Source: Candidatus Poribacteria bacterium WGA-3G (GTDB taxonomy: Bacteria; Poribacteria; WGA-4E; WGA-3G). Taken from it: a DNA stretch of 17,977 nt. The DNA is taken from positions 15,712 to 33,688 of the forward strand of contig ASZN01000056.1 in the NCBI GenBank assembly GCA_000406005.1, given 5' to 3'. The notes beneath the pieces are model-generated. The model searched no databases. It was not told where the DNA came from and saw nothing but the letters and a program-made list of their open reading frames with translations. Made by a program: the position numbers and the translations under genes. Below, in pieces: positions 1 through 7,758 of this stretch (positions are counted from its first letter, which is position 1; each line of letters starts with the position of its first letter).

Positions 1-145
1 GGTTCTCAAGCTTGAGAAAGTGATTGTGAACATCACCCAAGTCGTCAAGCATATTCCCAAGACGGACATTCTTGGGGTGTTCTCGTATCGGATACTTATA
101 CGTTCTGCGATGTTTCTTTTGTTTTTTCTTTCTTTTTTTCGCCAT
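1..145 (-). CDS. tnpB: TnpB-like protein of an IS200/IS605-type element, N-terminal part only
   Basis: The reverse strand from an ATG at 145 stays open to the window edge for 48 codons. It begins with a lysine/arginine-rich stretch (MAKKRKKKQKKHRRTYKYP), followed by residues NMLDDLGDVHNHFLKLE. This is the usual start of TnpB/OrfB proteins of IS200/IS605 and IS1341-like elements: a basic N-terminus, a Tyr-rich strand, then a helix with the conserved 'YN-F' type segment, here VHNHFL. TnpB proteins are RNA-guided nucleases that help maintain their element; the guide RNA normally lies at the 3' end of the gene, outside this window. The RuvC and zinc-finger parts are also outside, so intactness cannot be judged. 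The overlapping plus-strand frame at 20-214 is rejected in favour of this one. Confidence 0.7.
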   Translation of the reverse strand, partial: MAKKRKKKQKKHRRTYKYPIREHPKNVRLGNMLDDLGDVHNHFLKLEN

Positions 146-187
146 CGGTTTTCACGTATCACGCCTTTAACCCCTGAACTGTGGGTA

Positions 188-234
188 GGAAACCGACACG
201 CCACTAAGCAGTGACGCTGTTCATGTCGGTTTCC
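188..234. repeat. Hairpin upstream of the tnpB start, probable left-end structure of the element
   Basis: GGAAACCGACA at 188-198 is perfectly complementary to TGTCGGTTTCC at 224-234, giving an 11-bp stem. A smaller stem (CACT 202-205 with AGTG 210-213) sits in the 25-base loop. It lies 43-89 bases upstream of the tnpB ATG on the tnpB strand. IS200/IS605 elements have subterminal hairpins at their ends rather than terminal inverted repeats, so this fits a left end. It could alternatively be an unrelated intergenic palindrome. Confidence 0.5.
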
Positions 235-302
235 AACGTGATACTATCATTATACAGCATTTTTGATAGAATTTCAAACCTTTTTTCGACACAATACAGG
301 AG

Positions 303-345
303 CGGGCATTCCTCCCCGAGCTAAAGCAGCGGGGTCTCCTGCCCG
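303..345. repeat. Imperfect GC-rich hairpin just before the first WD40 gene
   Basis: CGGGCA (303-308) pairs with TGCCCG (340-345), and CCCCG (314-318) with CGGGG (330-334). Five-base internal loops separate the two stem parts and an 11-base loop tops it. Hairpins of this composition are familiar to me next to the ends of IS605/IS1341-type elements, which agrees with the tnpB start nearby. It ends eight bases before the ATG at 353 and would lie in the 5' leader of that gene. Confidence 0.5.
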
Positions 346-352
346 AAGATTG

Positions 353-2338
353 ATGAAAAAGACAACCCTTCTCTATATTGTCCATCTCTTTATTCTCTGC
401 CTACTGCTACCCGACGGCTTCGCGCAACAATACACAGCGGAGTGGCATTTACCTGAAGGTGCGAAAGCACGTCTCGGCAGAGGCAAATTAAACAACGTCG
501 TATTTTCACCCGATGGCACCCGAATTGCTGTGTCAACATCCATCGGTATCTGGGTCTATGATACGCAGACCAGGGAAGCCGTCTCACTGTTCGCAGAGAT
601 ACAGACTGGGAAAAAGGAAGCGTTTTTTCCTTCAAAACCGCCGGAAGCATTGATGTTCTCCGCTGACGCGGTGCTTGTTGCGAGTGCGCACGGGAACAGC
701 ATCTACGTCTGGGATACTGTGACAGGGGCGGCGTTTGCCATGCTTGACGAACATCCCGATTCTATTACAGCGATTGCCTTATCATCCGACAGCACAAAAC
801 TTGCTACCGCAGGTGGCGATTGGGTCGTGCGTTTATGGGATGTTAGCACTGGCAAATTTATTAACAGTCTGAAAGGACATCCCGGCGCAGTCAATGCAGT
901 CACATTTTCACCCGATGGCAAAACCCTCGCGAGCGCGGGTAGCAGTCTCCGTCTGTGGAGTGCTGATACCGGTGAATTGCGACACGCCGATGACAAAGAC
1001 TTAGGTTCTATTGACCGGCTTATTTTTTCACCTGATGGCAAAACCGTTGCGGGGGCAGGCGGATGGGACCGCGCCGTACACTTGTGGGATGTGAACACGC
1101 GTACCCACCAGAAAACTCCGAAAGGACATACCGGCGAAATCCGAGATATTGCTTTTTCGCCTGATAGTGGTACACTCGTCTCCGCAGGGACTGACGCAAT
1201 GCGATTGTGGGATGTGCGTACCGGCACCGAACTGAAGAGCCTACCCACACCACAGGACAAAATACCGCAACCGGTACCCCCCATCCTAAAACTTGAAGCA
1301 CTGAATAAGGCATATCTACCGAGGCAGCGGGACCATGTTCATTCAGTAAGATTCTCTGAAGACGCGACAAAACTCATCAGTGTCAGTCAGGACGGCAGTC
1401 TTCATGTCTGGGATGTTGAAACCGGACTTTACCAAGCGTCCTTCTCCCTCGGCGCACATAGCGATTTAATCGGTGTCCTTGCTTTTTCTGAAGATGGTCA
1501 ATACCTCGCCAATAAAGACGGGTTTGAAGGGAGGTTACGCGTCTGGGATGTCGAGAACGCCACACAACACGCCATCTTAACCCCCGGTCAAGGCGGAGTT
1601 CTTAACCCTCTCAGTGAACTAACGGTCTCTTCAGGCATTAAAAAGATTGCCGGACGCGAGTTACACGGTACAATTCATATCTGGGACGCTGAGACCGTAG
1701 CGCTTCTATCTTCCATACCGACAGACCGAATGATACGTTACTGGCGACTGCTACTTTCACCGGATGGAAAATTTCTCGCCGGTATAGATATAATAGCGCG
1801 GAACAAGATTGAGTTTTGGCAGACGGATCCTGGGGCACCTCTGTTTACGCTTGAAGGCCACACAGGTCTTGTGACTGCATACACATTCTCACCAGACAGC
1901 AAGATATTCGCGACGGGTGGTGAAGACTCGACGATTATTTTATCGGAGGTTGAGACCGGCAAACGACTTGCCAATCTCATGGGATACACAAAGAAGTCCA
2001 TTCGTGCTTTTGCTTTCTCCGCGGATAGCAAAACACTTGCCAGTGCGAGTGGAAATAAGATCCTATTATGGGATGTCAATACTCGGAAGCAGCTCAATAA
2101 CTTTGATGCCGTGAAGGACATCGCTGCGTTAGCCTTCTCTCCAGATGGAACGATGCTCGCAAGCGGCGGTGCAGGCGGCCTCATTCAGGTCTGGAATTTA
2201 GTTCCACATCCGCAAACCCAAGCCACCTTCAGCGGACATCAAGGCTCTATTAACGTGCTGAGGTTTGCACCGGATGGAAAAACCGTTGCCAGCGGAAGCG
2301 GAGACGGCACAATCCTCCTCTGGAACATAGAACGGTAG
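353..2338 (+). CDS. Secreted 14-blade WD40 protein (first of three paralogues)
   Basis: The ATG at 353 is chosen because it opens directly on a signal peptide (MKKTT, a hydrophobic core to about residue 20, then FA|QQ cleavage). The frame could extend to 263, but that would place an odd leader from the hairpin region in front. The mature protein of about 635 residues consists of WD40 repeats with recurrent 'FSPDG' and 'LWDV-TG' motifs. I count 14 blade-ending strands, from IGIWVYD to ILLWNIER, which fits two seven-bladed propellers. Such proteins are binding scaffolds, here probably periplasmic or exported; the ligand is unknown. The first blade segment (EWHLPEGAKARLG...IGIWVYD) is shared with both paralogues downstream. 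I see no clear Shine-Dalgarno, unlike the paralogues, and an IS-end-like hairpin sits right before the start, so the native leader may have been replaced. Confidence 0.88.
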   Translation: MKKTTLLYIVHLFILCLLLPDGFAQQYTAEWHLPEGAKARLGRGKLNNVVFSPDGTRIAVSTSIGIWVYDTQTREAVSLFAEIQTGKKEAFFPSKPPEALMFSADAVLVASAHGNSIYVWDTVTGAAFAMLDEHPDSITAIALSSDSTKLATAGGDWVVRLWDVSTGKFINSLKGHPGAVNAVTFSPDGKTLASAGSSLRLWSADTGELRHADDKDLGSIDRLIFSPDGKTVAGAGGWDRAVHLWDVNTRTHQKTPKGHTGEIRDIAFSPDSGTLVSAGTDAMRLWDVRTGTELKSLPTPQDKIPQPVPPILKLEALNKAYLPRQRDHVHSVRFSEDATKLISVSQDGSLHVWDVETGLYQASFSLGAHSDLIGVLAFSEDGQYLANKDGFEGRLRVWDVENATQHAILTPGQGGVLNPLSELTVSSGIKKIAGRELHGTIHIWDAETVALLSSIPTDRMIRYWRLLLSPDGKFLAGIDIIARNKIEFWQTDPGAPLFTLEGHTGLVTAYTFSPDSKIFATGGEDSTIILSEVETGKRLANLMGYTKKSIRAFAFSADSKTLASASGNKILLWDVNTRKQLNNFDAVKDIAALAFSPDGTMLASGGAGGLIQVWNLVPHPQTQATFSGHQGSINVLRFAPDGKTVASGSGDGTILLWNIER

Positions 2339-2434
2339 GAACGACTTTCTTATCAACTTAGACCCGTTTCAAAATTATGCACCCTTTCCACTGCAAAAAT
2401 GTGTCATTAATAGATAGAAAAAACGGACAAAAAG

Positions 2435-2610
2435 GAGATTCATTTTTGGGATGTGGAAACAAGAACCTTGCTTCACCGATTTCGGACAGGGCCGCGTCTT
2501 CTCCGACGAATTTCACGTTTACGCCGGACGGTAAAATTCTCGTTAGTGGAAGCTGGGATGGCACAGTTCTTGTTTGGAATTTAGAGAGTATCCTTGAAAA
2601 AAATAGATAA
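2435..2610 (+). pseudogene. Decayed 3' end of a fourth WD40 gene
   Basis: Two pieces of WD40 sequence lie in different frames. From 2435 one frame reads EIHFWDVETRTLLHRFRTG, a typical blade end. From about 2509 another frame reads FTFTPDGKILVSGSWDG followed by TVLVWNLES, a blade matching the C-terminal blade of the neighbouring paralogues, and stops at 2610. At least one indel between them breaks the frame. No signal peptide or first blade precedes it, and there is a stop at 2411-2413 in the frame of the first piece. This is best read as the leftover tail of another paralogue in the tandem array. A 77-codon frame starting at 2377 covers only the second piece and is unlikely to be a real protein. 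Confidence 0.75.
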
Positions 2611-2658
2611 ACGATCAACCTTCTACTCGTAAATAGTTTTTTAAAAAAGGAGAAAGAT

Positions 2659-4662
2659 TTGGCGAAAAAAATAGGGCTCTCGTCTATAGCTATTCTGTTG
2701 GTTGTCGGAATTTCATTGAATGGGAGTTTCGCACAAGATGAGGTAGAATGGCATTTTACTGAAAGCGCGAAAATGCGGCTCGGAAAAGGCAGAATAAACG
2801 ACATACAGTTTTCACCAGATGGCAGCCGGTTCGCAGTCGCAACATCTATCGGTATTTGGATGTATGATGCCCGTACCGGCAAAAAACTTTCCTTAATCGC
2901 GCTGCTTCCCGGGGAAGGACGTGATGTAACAGCCGTGGCGTTTTCACCGGATGGACGCACACTTGCTAGTGGTGAAGAGGGAGGTGTTGGTAGACTCTGG
3001 GATGTAGATACCGGTAAACCGATAGTCACTTTCAAAGAGGTTCCAGCACCCCAATCCGCCAAACTCAGGGCACTCGTCTTTTCTGCGAACGGGACGAAAC
3101 TCATCGGTGCAGTAGAGAATCGAGAGATCAACGTCTGGGAACTCGGTAAGGATATAAACCATCCAACGCTCCTGAAAACAATCAAAGGTCAGAAATCATG
3201 GTGGACAAATGTACTGATGTTACTTTCACCGGATACACGTCTGCTTGCCAATACTACTATGGATTGGAAAAATAGAATTTTTCAAATCCAGTTGTGGGAC
3301 GCTTCTACCGGAGAACTGCTGCATACCTTGACTCATACACGCAAGATTGAGGCGATCGCATTCTCCGCAGATAGCAAGACACTGGTAAGTGGTGAAAACG
3401 AGACGATTCGGCTCTGGGATACCGCAACTGGGAAATTACTGTCTACATTAAACTGGAGACGTGGCACTGCAACCTACGCGTTGGCGTTTTCGCCGAGTGG
3501 TAGGTTCATCGCAAGTGGACATCGTGAGGCGGTCAAGTTATGGGATAACGCTGTCAAACCGAAACAACAGGCAGACGACGCTATTGGCGATTATCAACAC
3601 ACTTTAGAAATTCGCGAACATAAGGACTACGTTTCTAAGTTGGTGTTCTCACCGGACGAAAAAACGCTGCTCACTGGAAGCAGAGACGGGACGATTCAGG
3701 CATGGGATGCAGCGACAGGTAGCCCCCGCTATACCGTTACCGGACATGTTGAAGGCATCCACGACTTGGTGTTTAACCTAAACAGCGACACTCTCGTAAG
3801 TCTGAATCAGCCGTTCAATCCGCCTGGAAACCTTCAGCAACAACGGTGGGATCTCAACATGGGGGCCCAATTATCCACTCGCTTTTTGGGTATAGACGCA
3901 GTGAGCATGAAGTTGGCATCGGACGGTAAAACGCTTGTTGTACACGCCTACGGCAATCAATGCGTTTTGTGGGATATTAACGCTGACCCACCACGTATCA
4001 TAGATCGGTTTATTTTGAAGGGGTATCCGAAGTCCGGTTTGAATGTCAAATTCGCGTTCTCTGCCGATGGGAACATGTTGGCAACAGGGCGTGGAGACGG
4101 TTTAGTTCACGTGTGGGACCTCACCGAATCCAAAAAGGTTCGGCATCGGTTTACAGTTAACAGAGATAAAAATTGGATTCGTACGTTGGCGTTCTCACCT
4201 GACGGAAAACTGCTCGCAAGCGGCGGTGAAGGCAAGACACTCCACTTGTGGCACGTCGCAGATGGCACTTTGCTTTTTAAGTCTACAGCGCATGGATCGT
4301 GGGTTACCGCAGTGGCGTTTTCACCCGATAGCAAAATACTCGCAAGCGGTGGTAACGAACTCTTCTTTTGGGATCTCGCAACCGGTACCCAACTTCAGGA
4401 AAACCCGCGTGGGTTAACTGCCCTAATCTCAACGCTCATGTTTTCACCAGACGGCAGCACCCTTGTTGCTGGGAATTGGGACGGTATCCTTGAATTATGG
4501 GATGTCCGGACTGGTGGGCTTTTGTCCACCCATACGGGGCACACACGGTGGATCAATGTGCTGAAATTTTCCCCAGATGGTAAAACACTCGCTAGTGCTA
4601 GCTATTGGGACGGCACAATCCTCCTCTGGGACTGGGAAACACTCAAGAAAACGGGTAATTGA
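2659..4662 (+). CDS. Secreted 14-blade WD40 protein (second paralogue)
   Basis: The start is a TTG at 2659, supported by GGAG at 2649-2652, six bases upstream, and by the signal peptide that follows (MAKKIG, hydrophobic core, SFA|QD). The 667-residue product begins with the first blade shared by the array (EWHFTESAKMRLGKG...IGIWMYD). I count 14 blade ends, including RLWDVDTG, IQLWDASTG, VHVWDLTES, LHLWHVADG and the last, ILLWDWETL, so two seven-bladed propellers are likely. Blades 4-7 resemble those of the third paralogue more closely than those of the first (for example IQLWDASTGELLHTL against IQLWDGKTGELLHTL). It is probably an exported scaffold of unknown ligand. The next gene follows after 53 bases with no evident terminator, so co-transcription is plausible. 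A short stem (TTGTAG 4677-4682 with CTACAA 4695-4700) lies in that gap. Confidence 0.88.
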   Translation: MAKKIGLSSIAILLVVGISLNGSFAQDEVEWHFTESAKMRLGKGRINDIQFSPDGSRFAVATSIGIWMYDARTGKKLSLIALLPGEGRDVTAVAFSPDGRTLASGEEGGVGRLWDVDTGKPIVTFKEVPAPQSAKLRALVFSANGTKLIGAVENREINVWELGKDINHPTLLKTIKGQKSWWTNVLMLLSPDTRLLANTTMDWKNRIFQIQLWDASTGELLHTLTHTRKIEAIAFSADSKTLVSGENETIRLWDTATGKLLSTLNWRRGTATYALAFSPSGRFIASGHREAVKLWDNAVKPKQQADDAIGDYQHTLEIREHKDYVSKLVFSPDEKTLLTGSRDGTIQAWDAATGSPRYTVTGHVEGIHDLVFNLNSDTLVSLNQPFNPPGNLQQQRWDLNMGAQLSTRFLGIDAVSMKLASDGKTLVVHAYGNQCVLWDINADPPRIIDRFILKGYPKSGLNVKFAFSADGNMLATGRGDGLVHVWDLTESKKVRHRFTVNRDKNWIRTLAFSPDGKLLASGGEGKTLHLWHVADGTLLFKSTAHGSWVTAVAFSPDSKILASGGNELFFWDLATGTQLQENPRGLTALISTLMFSPDGSTLVAGNWDGILELWDVRTGGLLSTHTGHTRWINVLKFSPDGKTLASASYWDGTILLWDWETLKKTGN

Positions 4663-4715
4663 TAACGGCGTTACAGTTGTAGCGTATTCTGATACTACAA
4701 AAAGGATTTTTGAAA

Positions 4716-6296
4716 ATGAAAAAATCTATACTTTTCTATATTCCTTTGTTGTTAATTTCAAGTCTATTATTGTCAAATCGAAGTCTTGCACAAGACTCTA
4801 CGCAATGGCAGCTGCCCGAAGGTGCGAAAATGCGCATCGGTAAAGGAGCGGTAAGTGACATCACATTTTCACCTGATGGCACGCAATTTGCTGTTGCTAC
4901 CAGCATCGGCATTTGGATATATGATGCGAAAACTGGTGCAGAAATCACCTTGCTTAAGCAACCTGACGGTTACGGGAAAGTTGCCTTCTCACCAGATGGG
5001 AACGTCCTCGCTTGTGCAACGAGCAGTAACGGACCTGGAGAAGTGCAGTTGTGGGACAAAGCTGCAGGCGAACTTATCACAACGCTACCGGCATCTACGG
5101 GCATCTCCTCGCTATTTTTCTTTCAGGATGGCACGAAACTCGCCTGTGCAGGCTCTTTTGGACGTGTTCATGTATGGGAGATTAGCACCGAAACACCTCC
5201 CGTGCTTATTGCAGACATAAGATTATATTTTCAAAGTTGGAGTGATCTCTGGCTAACTGAACTCTCACCGGATGGACGTTTTCTTGCTATCACAATACCC
5301 AATTGGGAAGATAAAGACTTCTCAATCCAATTGTGGGATGGTAAGACAGGAGAACTCTTGCATACTTTGAAGGGGCATACACAATCGGTTACTGCGCTAA
5401 CGTTTTCACCCGACAGCAAGACCTTAATAAGTGGTGATGAATATGAAACGCTTCGTGTGTGGGATACTGAATCCGGCAACCTACAATCGAAAATGCGGTG
5501 GCGGGGTCGCACCTCAACCCATGCGTTAGCGTTTTCACCGAAGGATAGATTTCTTGCCAGTGGGCATGATAATGCGGTTCGCTTGTGGCATTATACGGTT
5601 GGTGAGGGGCAACACTGGGATTATGCAATCGGTGAATATCAGAACATCATGGATTTAAAAGCACACAAAGACTCTGTTTACAGATTCGCATTTTCGCCTG
5701 ACGAATTGACGCTGCTCACTGCGAGTAAAGATGGCACCATTATCGCATGGGATACAACTACTGGGAACCGACGTTTTACGTGCGAAGGTCACGAGCAAGG
5801 TATCCAGGTTGTATTAAGTTACCAAAAGTTCCACGTCATCACCCACAATCTGGACGAAACTGGAGACCTCAAGGCTGAATGTAAAGCGCACTTCGGTGAA
5901 GGCGTAAGACTCGCCGACTGGAACGACATTCTCGCCTATTCCGAAGCAGGCGGTTCAATGGCGGATTTTATCGCTGAACTCGAAATACCGCTTGAGTATG
6001 GCAATCCCGGGGATATGGAAGCCATCCCGAACACCGGCTATCGTATTTCGAGGAACGGCGAGCTGCGATGGCAAGGGAATCGCCACTACTTCTTCGCGCG
6101 ACATGATCACGTCAAGCGAGCAGATTTTTTAGCACACGACAACATCGACAATTACTTGCTATCATTGGGTTCATGGTTCGGCAAGGGCGGCTTCGCACTC
6201 TGTTATGGGGACCTCGATAGCACAGAGCCACCCGCAGATCCGCCAGAACCACCAGAGGTCAATTTATCACCCCCTGGATCTCAACTGCTCGATTGA
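4716..6296 (+). CDS. Secreted protein: one WD40 propeller fused to an unrelated C-terminal domain
   Basis: The ATG at 4716 is preferred over the in-frame TTG at 4710, because AGGA at 4703-4706 is nine bases from the ATG and only three from the TTG. A signal peptide (MKKSILFYIPLLL...SLA|QD) leads into the shared first blade. I count exactly seven blade ends, IGIWIYD to IIAWDTTTG, ending near residue 355. After about residue 365 the sequence no longer looks like WD40: a Cys-containing region (AECKAHFGEG, ADWNDILAY), then YRISRNGELRW, HYFFARHDHV, DNIDNYLLSLGSW, GKGGFALCYG, then a proline-rich tail. This resembles a conserved domain I have seen in bacterial exported proteins, but I cannot name it; two cysteines could form a disulfide. 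The paralogues have a second propeller at this position. Confidence 0.85.
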   Translation: MKKSILFYIPLLLISSLLLSNRSLAQDSTQWQLPEGAKMRIGKGAVSDITFSPDGTQFAVATSIGIWIYDAKTGAEITLLKQPDGYGKVAFSPDGNVLACATSSNGPGEVQLWDKAAGELITTLPASTGISSLFFFQDGTKLACAGSFGRVHVWEISTETPPVLIADIRLYFQSWSDLWLTELSPDGRFLAITIPNWEDKDFSIQLWDGKTGELLHTLKGHTQSVTALTFSPDSKTLISGDEYETLRVWDTESGNLQSKMRWRGRTSTHALAFSPKDRFLASGHDNAVRLWHYTVGEGQHWDYAIGEYQNIMDLKAHKDSVYRFAFSPDELTLLTASKDGTIIAWDTTTGNRRFTCEGHEQGIQVVLSYQKFHVITHNLDETGDLKAECKAHFGEGVRLADWNDILAYSEAGGSMADFIAELEIPLEYGNPGDMEAIPNTGYRISRNGELRWQGNRHYFFARHDHVKRADFLAHDNIDNYLLSLGSWFGKGGFALCYGDLDSTEPPADPPEPPEVNLSPPGSQLLD

Positions 6297-6318
6297 TGAG
6301 ACGCATGCAGAAAACGGT

Positions 6319-7755
6319 TTACATCTCCGCCAACTTTTTCTGTAGCCACTTTGTCATCGGCGCGGATCCCGGATCACAGACTTCGATGAATTGTCCCGGC
6401 AAGGGTTGACCGATCAACGCTTCAACGTCTCGTCGTCGTTCAGCGACAACTGATGGATGCTCGCTCACGACATTGACCTTCTCCTCTGGGTCGTTACGGA
6501 CATCAAAAAGTTCGTCGCCTCTCTCATCGTTATAGCCGACCGAAGTACAGAAGTTCCAGTGGTTATCGCGTACGCTGACACGTCCGCGAGCATTACCTAC
6601 AGTAAATCCTGCCCAACCTGTGATGATCCGTTCGCGGAGTGCTGCTTTCTCCTGTGTAACGAGTTGCCACATATCCTCGCCATCCGTCCATCCGCACGGA
6701 ATATCCAGCTGGTTTAGGAGTGTCGGCATTAGGTCGTGGTTCTGCACAAACGCCGAAATATCCTTGTCGTTTGGTCCCTCTGGATGGCGGATCATCAAGT
6801 TCAGCTGCGTATTGAACGGATGTAGTTTGTTCGCGCCTTTCCCGAAACTGCCGTGGTCGCGGAGTTGCGTGCCGTGATCGGACATCAGCACAACCAACGT
6901 CTCATCTTTGATGCTCAGCTGTTCTATTTTATCCAGCAGCACACCGACCCATTTATCGACAAACGTGACTTCACCGAGGTAGAGTGCTTCGATTCGGCGG
7001 CGTTCGTCTTCCGTAGGACCGTCGCCTTCGTTCGCGCCGCCCGGTGTGATGAAATCCTTCCCGGAATAGTCAGGAAAATAGATGTCTGCGTAAGACTTCG
7101 GCGGGTCCCACGGTTCATGCGGATCGAAACTATCCACCCATAAGAAGAACGGACCGACGGTGTGGTTATCCTCAAGCCAGTCAGCTGCAGCACGGAAAAC
7201 ACGCGCACAACTATAGTCGTCCTCCGATTGGCGGTGCCGTTGACCGAGTAGATAGTTGACGAGTCCGGCGTGTCGTCGCCAGTTGATGGGTTCACGGACA
7301 TGGTTTCGGAGTTGGTTTTCAATCAGTCTCGGATCGCCGCTCTGCCAGTTATCGGATTCCTGTCCGCGGATGAAGTCGAAATGTGCGAACCCGCGCGAGA
7401 AATTCATCGTCGGCTTGAACATGTGATATGTATCGGCAATGAGGGCAGTCAGGTAGCCGCGTTCGAGTAAGACCTCAGCGATGGTATCCTGTTCGGGTGG
7501 AATCTTATGCCAACCGGGTGCGTGATGCCAATGTCCACGTCTATCGAAGTTATATCTCCACGGGAAACTCCGCATCCCTGTAAAGTTACCACGACGGACT
7601 TGAAGCGTCGGTTGTCCTTCACCGAATGCACGGGTGAAACGGATACTCTCCGATGCGAGCGCGTCGAGGTTCGGCGTTTGTACGTGGCTATATTTTTTAC
7701 CTTCGCCGATGATGTCGGCGCGGAACGTATCTAAACAGATACAGACAATATTCAT
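6319..7755 (-). CDS. Sulfatase-like hydrolase of the alkaline phosphatase superfamily, with Thr at the nucleophile position
   Basis: The 478-residue protein has the sulfatase-type fold motifs: N-terminal metal-binding CLDTFRAD (Asp9, Asp14), the helix-start motif PTLQVRRGNFTG, DPHEPW (Asp211, His213), LYLGEVTFVD, and the metal-binding SDHG (Asp293-His294) followed by DHGSFGKG. In classical sulfatases the third motif is Cys/Ser-x-Pro-Ser-Arg, whose first residue becomes formylglycine. Here Thr50 is at that place and Arg54 keeps the arginine. Formylglycine cannot form from Thr, so sulfatase activity is doubtful; Thr nucleophiles occur in phosphodiesterases of the superfamily. No signal peptide is seen, so it is probably cytoplasmic. 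The ATG lies three bases after the pyrF stop, with GAGGGG in the pyrF end as a possible ribosome-binding site, which indicates co-translation. Its 3' end meets the third WD40 gene convergently 22 bases away. Confidence 0.85.
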   Translation of the reverse strand: MNIVCICLDTFRADIIGEGKKYSHVQTPNLDALASESIRFTRAFGEGQPTLQVRRGNFTGMRSFPWRYNFDRRGHWHHAPGWHKIPPEQDTIAEVLLERGYLTALIADTYHMFKPTMNFSRGFAHFDFIRGQESDNWQSGDPRLIENQLRNHVREPINWRRHAGLVNYLLGQRHRQSEDDYSCARVFRAAADWLEDNHTVGPFFLWVDSFDPHEPWDPPKSYADIYFPDYSGKDFITPGGANEGDGPTEDERRRIEALYLGEVTFVDKWVGVLLDKIEQLSIKDETLVVLMSDHGTQLRDHGSFGKGANKLHPFNTQLNLMIRHPEGPNDKDISAFVQNHDLMPTLLNQLDIPCGWTDGEDMWQLVTQEKAALRERIITGWAGFTVGNARGRVSVRDNHWNFCTSVGYNDERGDELFDVRNDPEEKVNVVSEHPSVVAERRRDVEALIGQPLPGQFIEVCDPGSAPMTKWLQKKLAEM

Positions 7756-7758
7756 ATT

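Noticed and set aside
20..214. 64-codon plus-strand frame with a hydrophobic middle
   Set aside because: It is antisense to the convincing tnpB start and runs into the hairpin; the hydrophobic part comes from the poly-T complement of the lysine codons.
703..1284. 193-codon minus-strand frame
   Set aside because: It is antisense to WD40 repeats; repeated 'LPSGE' words are the complement of 'FSPDGK' codons, a known shadow of WD40 genes.
2358..3185. 275-codon minus-strand frame
   Set aside because: Again antisense to WD40 coding (the second WD40 gene and the fragment), with the same shadow words and no start context.
6850..7143. 96-codon plus-strand frame
   Set aside because: It lies entirely antisense to the motif-bearing part of the sulfatase-like gene and has no recognisable features.
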